In this document: positions 59,874-64,000 of the stretch, one piece after another
How the letters are laid out: every line of letters begins with the position of its first letter
Position numbering within the stretch: position 1 is the stretch's first letter
NCBI RefSeq assembly: GCF_030709675.1
Contig: NZ_JAUZQD010000020.1
Location: forward strand, 1 to 64,000
Direction: 5' to 3'
Source of the DNA: Symbioplanes lichenis
GTDB taxonomy: Bacteria > Actinomycetota > Actinomycetes > Mycobacteriales > Micromonosporaceae
DNA: 64,000 nt
The notes under the pieces: model-generated
Databases searched by the model: none
What the model was told of the DNA's origin: nothing
Seen by the model: the letters and a program-made list of their open reading frames with translations, nothing else
Translations under genes and position numbers: made by a program

Positions 59874-59893
59874 TATAGAGAACGTTCGCTATA
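59874..59893. promoter_or_regulatory. 20-bp near-palindrome upstream of the SEFIR operon
   Basis: TATAGAGAACGTTCGCTATA is symmetric except for one base pair. It lies 90 bp before the operon start, in an AT-rich patch likely to be the promoter. Shape is that of a TetR- or MarR-type operator. No such regulator is adjacent. Confidence 0.6.
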
Positions 59894-60066
59894 CTGCTCA
59901 TCCGGATCGAGAAGCGCTGATCAAGCTTGTGTCCCGGAGTGGGCCGGCCCCGACCCGGCGGACTGCGCGGACTCGGCCCGCAGGTGGCTGTGAGCAGTAA
60001 GGATGCGGCGCGCCCGCATCCGGTTCGCAGGCATCCGGGGTGGCCTGCTAGAGTTTCCCTCACTGA

Positions 60067-60138
60067 GCCCCCGTAGCTCAGGGGATAGAGCGTCGCCCTC
60101 CGGAGGCGAAAGCGCAGGTTCGAATCCTGCCGGGGGCA
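60067..60138 (+). tRNA. tRNA-Arg(CCG)
   Basis: 72-nucleotide tRNA with a 7-bp acceptor stem (GCCCCCG with CGGGGGC), D arm (GCTC/GAGC), anticodon arm TCGCC-CTCCGGA-GGCGA giving anticodon CCG (decodes CGG), T arm GCAGG-TTCGAAT-CCTGC and discriminator A. CCA is not encoded. A terminator follows. Confidence 0.97.
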
Positions 60139-60158
60139 CATATTCTTCGCTGGCTTCC

Positions 60159-60194
60159 AACGCCACCATCAGGTCACGCCCTGATGGTGGCGTT
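60159..60194 (+). terminator. Intrinsic terminator of tRNA-Arg
   Basis: 15-bp perfect stem (AACGCCACCATCAGG pairs with CCTGATGGTGGCGTT), 6-base loop, followed by TT and G. It starts 21 bp after the tRNA. The T-run overlaps the end of the stem. Confidence 0.88.
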
Positions 60195-60519
60195 TTGCAT
60201 GGCGGCCCGGCGTGCTCGACGCTGCGAAGTCCTCCGCGGGTCCGGCCCTCTTCGGCGCTGCCGGGCCTCGCACCTCCCGTGCCGGGCGGACGGCGCTCGA
60301 GTCTGGCACTGCCGGCGCCCGAGCCAAAGTGTCCGGGACGGCTCAGCCGCCCCGGGCTGGCCACCGGGGGTGAGCCGGCCCGCTCGGCAAGCACCCGAGG
60401 CAGCCAAAGCGCGGCAGGGGTGACGGCGAGGGCTGCGGGCCGGGAAACGGCGCAGCCGCCGGCGCGGGGAGGCGCGGGCGGCTGCGGGGGCGTGCGCGCG
60501 GGGTGGCGTACGCGGGAGT
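60195..60519. other. GC-rich interval without a credible gene
   Basis: Between the tRNA terminator and the DUF305 gene. Open frames exist on both strands but are low-complexity (Arg/Pro/Gly/Ala) with no motif or ribosome binding site. I see no attachment-site duplication of the tRNA 3' end here. Confidence 0.55.
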
Positions 60520-61188
60520 TCAGGACTTCTGGATTTTGGCGAGCAGGTCGTCGATCAGGTTGAGGTCGCTCTGCTGGCCGGCGACCATTGTCTGGGCCAG
60601 ATCGGTGACCTGCTTGTTGTCGGACAGGCCGATGATTTCCTGGGCCATGTGGATGCCGCCCAGGTGGTGCTGGCGCATGAGGGTCAGGAACTGGATGTCG
60701 AGGTCGGGGCTGGCGGCCTTGCGGAGGTCGGCCAGCTGCGACGGGGTGGCCATGCCGGGCATGAGGCCGTTCCGGACCGAGCCCTCGGAGCCGGGCATCC
60801 AGGTCATCGGGTCCTGCGAGCCGGTCGGGCTCAGGTTCCACTCGCGCAGCCAGGCCAGCATCGTGGAGACCTGGCCGTGCTGGGTGAGGGCGATGTCTCC
60901 CGAGAGGGTGACGATGTCGCTGTTCGTCGAAGCGGCGTGGGCGATCATCGACATCTCGACGGCCTGGGCGTGGTGGGTGCTCATGTCGCGCAGGAAGCCC
61001 GCCTCGACCGAGTCGTCGCCAGGCGTGCCGAAGAGGCGGGGGACGAGCAGGCCGCCGGCCGCGCCGACCACGAGGCCGAAGACGAGGACGGCGGCGAGCC
61101 AGGCCGCCCCGAAGCGGCGGGTGCGCTCCGGGGCCGAGCCGTTGACCGGCGCGGTGACCGCGTCCTGGTCCGTGGAGACGGTCATCAT
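60520..61188 (-). CDS. DUF305-family membrane-anchored protein
   Basis: 222-residue protein with an N-terminal membrane helix (about 26-50, LAAVLVFGLVVGAAGGLLVP) and an extracytoplasmic DUF305 domain rich in His and Met (FLRDMSTHHAQAVEMSMIAH, FLTLMRQHHLGGIHMAQEI). Such His/Met patches can bind metals, often copper, though that is family-level inference. It starts within four bases of the upstream DUF3105 stop (ATGA), so the two are coupled. Confidence 0.9.
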   Translation of the reverse strand: MMTVSTDQDAVTAPVNGSAPERTRRFGAAWLAAVLVFGLVVGAAGGLLVPRLFGTPGDDSVEAGFLRDMSTHHAQAVEMSMIAHAASTNSDIVTLSGDIALTQHGQVSTMLAWLREWNLSPTGSQDPMTWMPGSEGSVRNGLMPGMATPSQLADLRKAASPDLDIQFLTLMRQHHLGGIHMAQEIIGLSDNKQVTDLAQTMVAGQQSDLNLIDDLLAKIQKS

Positions 61189-61982
61189 CCGCCCATGGTC
61201 GTGCCGTTGCCGGCGGCGGCGGTCAGCGGGCCGGTGGTCGTGTTGCCGCCGGAGCAGGCCGCGTTGGGCTCCATCGTCGCGTTGAGGCGCAGGGCCTTGA
61301 TGAAGGCGTCGATGCGGGCGTCGTCGGCGTTGTCGACCTTGAGCTGGTAGCCCCAGACCTGCAGGGAGATGTTCTTGTCGAGCCCGGCATAGGGGCTCAT
61401 CAACATGTAGTCCTTGCCCTGCACCTTGGCGGCGAGCTTGTCGATCTGGTCCTGGGCGAGACCCTGCTTGTACGTGACCCAGACCGCGCCGTGCTCGAGG
61501 CTGTGCACCGCGTGCTCGTTGGCGATGGGCTCGGTGTAGATGTCGCCCATGCAGTTCTGCCACGTGGCGTTGTGGTCGCCACCCACGGGCGGGCTCGTCA
61601 CGTACGTCTGGGCGCCCTCGACGTGGTTGCGCGAGTCGATCTTCGCGTTCTTCTGGGCGCGGTAGTCGACGATGCCGGAGATGTCCGCGGCCCGCTCCTC
61701 CCAGGTGGCGCTGCCCTTGGCCGAGGCGAAGATGCCATAGCCGATGATGCCGGCGGCGATCAGCACGACGACGCCGGCGACCGCGATCGGCCCCCAGTTG
61801 CGGCCGCCGCTGACCTTGACGGGCTGAACCTTCCGGCCCTTGCCCTGCGGACCCTTGCCGGCGGGACGGCCACCCTTGGGCGGCGTCTTCTTCGGGCCGG
61901 TGGGCGGCTTGCCCTGACCGGAGGTCTTGCCGACCTTGACGGTGGAGGGAACCCGCTCGGGCCCCGGGGTGCTCATGGACAT
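61185..61982 (-). CDS. DUF3105-family membrane protein
   Basis: 265-residue protein. A basic Lys/Gly/Pro-rich cytoplasmic N-terminus (1-60), one membrane helix (about 65-87, PIAVAGVVVLIAAGIIGYGIF) and a DUF3105 domain with conserved VGGDHNATWQNCMGDIY, AVHSLEHGAVWVTY and a C-terminal cysteine. The His/Cys pattern recalls a metal-binding site. ATG at 61982 has GAGG upstream; a start two codons in is possible. Coupled to the DUF305 gene and divergent from argS. Function unknown. Confidence 0.9.
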   Translation of the reverse strand: MSMSTPGPERVPSTVKVGKTSGQGKPPTGPKKTPPKGGRPAGKGPQGKGRKVQPVKVSGGRNWGPIAVAGVVVLIAAGIIGYGIFASAKGSATWEERAADISGIVDYRAQKNAKIDSRNHVEGAQTYVTSPPVGGDHNATWQNCMGDIYTEPIANEHAVHSLEHGAVWVTYKQGLAQDQIDKLAAKVQGKDYMLMSPYAGLDKNISLQVWGYQLKVDNADDARIDAFIKALRLNATMEPNAACSGGNTTTGPLTAAAGNGTTMGG

Positions 61983-62078
61983 CGTGCCTCGTCAATTCAT
62001 GGGGAAGGTCGCGCCGGGCCCGCGCAGGAGCCTGGACACGCCGCCGGGCGCCAAAGTCTACCCGGATAGCATGGCTCA

Positions 62079-63722
62079 GTGACTCCCGCTGACCTCGCTG
62101 CCACCGTTCTCACAGCTGCGCGTGCCGTTTTCGTCACCCGCGGCCTCGACGTCTCGCTGCTGCCGGAGACGACGACGGTGGAGCGTCCCCGCAACCCCGA
62201 GCACGGCGACTACGCCTCGACGATGGCGCTGCAGCTGGCCAAGAAGGCCGGCGTGCAGCCGCGTGAGTTCGCCGCGGCCCTCGCCGAGGAGCTCGGCGGG
62301 CAGCCGGGGATCAAGTCGGTCGAGATCGCCGGCCCCGGCTTCCTCAACATCCGGCTCGACGCGGCCGCGGCCGGCGTCCTGGCCCGCGACATCATCACCG
62401 CCGGCAGTGAATACGGACACACCGACCGCCTGCGCGGCCGGCGCATCAACCTCGAGTTCGTCTCGGCCAACCCCACGGGCCCCGTGCACATCGGCGGCGT
62501 GCGGTGGGCGGCCGTGGGCGACGCGCTGTCCCGCCTGCTGCGCGCGTCGGGCGCCGACGTCGGCACGGAGTACTACTTCAACGACGCCGGCTCCCAGATC
62601 GACCGCTTCGCCCGTTCCCTGTACGCGGCGGCGAAGGGCGAGCCGGCCCCCGAGGACGGCTACGGCGGCGCCTACATCGCGGAGATCGCGCAGACGATCG
62701 TCGCCGAGCGGCCGGACGCCGATCTGAGGACGTTCCACGAGCGGGGCGTCGAGCTCATGTTCGCCGAGATCAAGCAGTCGCTGGCCGACTTCGGCGTGCG
62801 CTTCGACACGTACTTCAACGAGAAGGACCTGCACGACCGCGGTGAGCTGCAGGAGGCGCTCGACCGGCTGCGCGAGCAGGGCCACGTCTACGAGTCCGAG
62901 GGCGCGACCTGGTTGCGGACCAGCGAGTTCGGCGACGACAAGGACCGGGTGCTGCGCAAGTCCGACGGCGACTGGACCTACTTCGCCGCTGACTGCGCCT
63001 ACTATCTCGACAAGCGCAAGCGCGGCTTCGACCAGGTCGTGATCATGCTGGGCGCCGACCACCACGGCTACATCGGCCGGATGAAGGCCATGGCGGCGTG
63101 CTTCGGCGACGACCCGGCGGTCAACCTGGAGATCCTGATCGGCCAGCTGGTCAATCTGGTGCGCGACGGTGAGCCCGTACGCATGAGCAAGCGCGCCGGC
63201 ACGGTCGTGACCCTGGAGGACTTCGTCGACGCCCTCGGCGTGGACGCCACCCGCTACGCCCTGGCCCGTTACTCCAGCGACAGCCCGATCGACATCGACA
63301 TCGACCTGTGGACCCGGGCCAAGAGCGACAACCCTGTCTATTACGTCCAATATGTCGCGGCCAGGTCCGCCAGCGTGGCCCGGCAAGCCGCATCAATTGG
63401 CCTCACCCGGGGCGAGCCCGGCGACTTCAAGCCCGAGCTGCTGACCCACGAGAAGGAAAACGACCTGCTCAAGGCGCTCGGCGAATACCCGGCCGTGGTG
63501 GGCAGTGCGGCCGAGCTGCGCGAGCCGCACCGGGTGGCGCGTTATCTCGAGGATCTGGCCGGCGACTACCACCGCTTCTTCGACAAGTGCCGGGTGACTC
63601 CCATGGGGGACGAACCCATCAACGACCTGCACCGGGCCCGCCTGTGGCTGAACGACGCCACCCGAACGGTGATCGCGAACGGTTTGGGACTCCTCGGTGT
63701 GTCCGCGCCGGAGAGGATGTAA
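62079..63722 (+). CDS. argS: Arginyl-tRNA synthetase
   Basis: 547-residue class I aminoacyl-tRNA synthetase charging tRNA-Arg. N-terminal Arg-specific Add1 domain (NPEHGDYASTMALQLAKKAG), the HIGH-type signature as GPVHIGG (an actinobacterial variant), EYYFNDAGSQIDRF, the KMSKS-type loop VRMSKRAGTV, and a C-terminal anticodon-binding domain. GTG start. It is 3 bp from lysA, the usual actinobacterial argS-lysA arrangement. Confidence 0.97.
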   Translation: MTPADLAATVLTAARAVFVTRGLDVSLLPETTTVERPRNPEHGDYASTMALQLAKKAGVQPREFAAALAEELGGQPGIKSVEIAGPGFLNIRLDAAAAGVLARDIITAGSEYGHTDRLRGRRINLEFVSANPTGPVHIGGVRWAAVGDALSRLLRASGADVGTEYYFNDAGSQIDRFARSLYAAAKGEPAPEDGYGGAYIAEIAQTIVAERPDADLRTFHERGVELMFAEIKQSLADFGVRFDTYFNEKDLHDRGELQEALDRLREQGHVYESEGATWLRTSEFGDDKDRVLRKSDGDWTYFAADCAYYLDKRKRGFDQVVIMLGADHHGYIGRMKAMAACFGDDPAVNLEILIGQLVNLVRDGEPVRMSKRAGTVVTLEDFVDALGVDATRYALARYSSDSPIDIDIDLWTRAKSDNPVYYVQYVAARSASVARQAASIGLTRGEPGDFKPELLTHEKENDLLKALGEYPAVVGSAAELREPHRVARYLEDLAGDYHRFFDKCRVTPMGDEPINDLHRARLWLNDATRTVIANGLGLLGVSAPERM

Positions 63723-63725
63723 GAC

Positions 63726-64000
63726 ATGCGCGCACATGAGGCGGGAGCGCTGCACGGTGAGCTCGGCACGCGCGGGCCGGCCTGGTTGCGTACCCCGGAA
63801 GACGTCAATGCCCTCGTGCCGCAGCTGTGGCCGCGGACCGTGCGCCGCGACCAGGCCGGGGCCCTGGAGGTCGGCGGCGTGAGCGTGCTCGACCTGGCCG
63901 AGGAGTACGGCACGCCCGCGTACTTCCTCGACGAGGACGACCTGCGCAGCCGCTGCCGGGAGTTCGTGGGTGCCTTCGCGGACGCGGACGTCTATTACGC
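63726..64000 (+). CDS. lysA: Diaminopimelate decarboxylase (partial, cut by window end)
   Basis: First 91 codons of a PLP-dependent decarboxylase converting meso-diaminopimelate to lysine. WPRTVRRDQAGALEVGGVSV and LAEEYGTPAYFLDEDDLRSRC are the typical actinobacterial LysA N-terminus; the PLP lysine lies beyond the window. Identification relies on this opening and the argS context. Confidence 0.93.
   Translation, partial: MRAHEAGALHGELGTRGPAWLRTPEDVNALVPQLWPRTVRRDQAGALEVGGVSVLDLAEEYGTPAYFLDEDDLRSRCREFVGAFADADVYY

Noticed and set aside
59880..59887. GAACGTTC before the SEFIR operon as a LexA/SOS box
   Set aside because: The actinobacterial SOS box needs four bases between GAAC and GTTC; here the halves abut.
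60067..60138. tRNA-Arg as the attachment site of an island containing the SEFIR operon
   Set aside because: Islands join at the tRNA 3' end, which points away from the operon. I find no copy of the tRNA 3' sequence on the far side and no integrase.

Overview
The window is high-GC DNA (above 70% in most stretches) from a filamentous actinobacterium. The secreted chitin and glucan enzymes, the SigK/RskA pair, an ArgRS with an HIGG signature followed directly by lysA, the many GTG starts and the four-base stop/start overlaps point to Micromonosporaceae, perhaps Actinoplanes. That placement is inference. The sequence shows only a high-GC actinomycete chromosome. I see no phage, transposase, CRISPR array or plasmid functions.

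Region by region: (1) 0.2-11.3 kb is mostly secreted enzymes for fungal or insect polysaccharide: an AA10 copper monooxygenase, a GH16 beta-1,3-glucanase with CBM6, and two tandem GH18 proteins sharing a nearly identical CBM5/12 module. Between them lie a Nei-type DNA glycosylase, a NodB-type deacetylase, a CoA-disulfide-reductase-like flavoenzyme and a GCS2 ligase. The AA10 and GH16 genes each carry a GAGCGCTC-centred LacI-type palindrome. (2) 11.3-18.3 kb holds DedA, a TreS-like GH13 protein, an SDR, a lipoprotein plus ATP-grasp pair resembling ygiB-ygiC, two small membrane proteins and a Gfo/Idh/MocA oxidoreductase. (3) 18.3-23.9 kb is a sigma-factor block: a SigE-family ECF factor with a membrane-anchored partner, then divergently sigK-rskA, a fasciclin lipoprotein and a membrane molybdopterin oxidoreductase. 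The sigK and fasciclin genes have matching SigK-like promoters. (4) 24-39 kb is a mixed accessory stretch of regulators (AraC, STAS, TetR, GlxA-like, HxlR, a two-component system), a drug exporter, small enzymes and several GC-rich repeats.

(5) 39.0-48.6 kb is a compact seven-gene cluster that I read as an uncharacterised biosynthetic locus. An MIO ammonia-lyase with a tyrosine-type selectivity dyad, a FOXRED2-like flavoprotein, an FMN alpha-hydroxy-acid oxidase, a divergent P450 and a cation/proton antiporter run leftwards. A second FOXRED2-like flavoprotein and an AMP-forming ligase run rightwards. A 63-bp divergent promoter with one palindromic operator lies between the arms. (6) 48.6-53.1 kb is a ferric-siderophore uptake operon (binding lipoprotein, two permeases, ATPase, PPOX-fold flavoprotein) behind a plausible iron box, followed by a secreted M6 metalloprotease and a perfect 18-bp hairpin terminator.

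(7) 55.4-59.9 kb is a lower-GC block: a 56-residue membrane protein, a Nudix hydrolase, and a three-gene operon of an unrecognised 354-residue protein, a SEFIR-domain protein and a PfkB-family kinase, preceded by a 20-bp near-palindrome. It looks like a horizontally acquired signalling or defence module. (8) 60-64 kb has tRNA-Arg(CCG) with a strong terminator, a DUF305/DUF3105 pair, argS and the start of lysA, all typical core chromosome.
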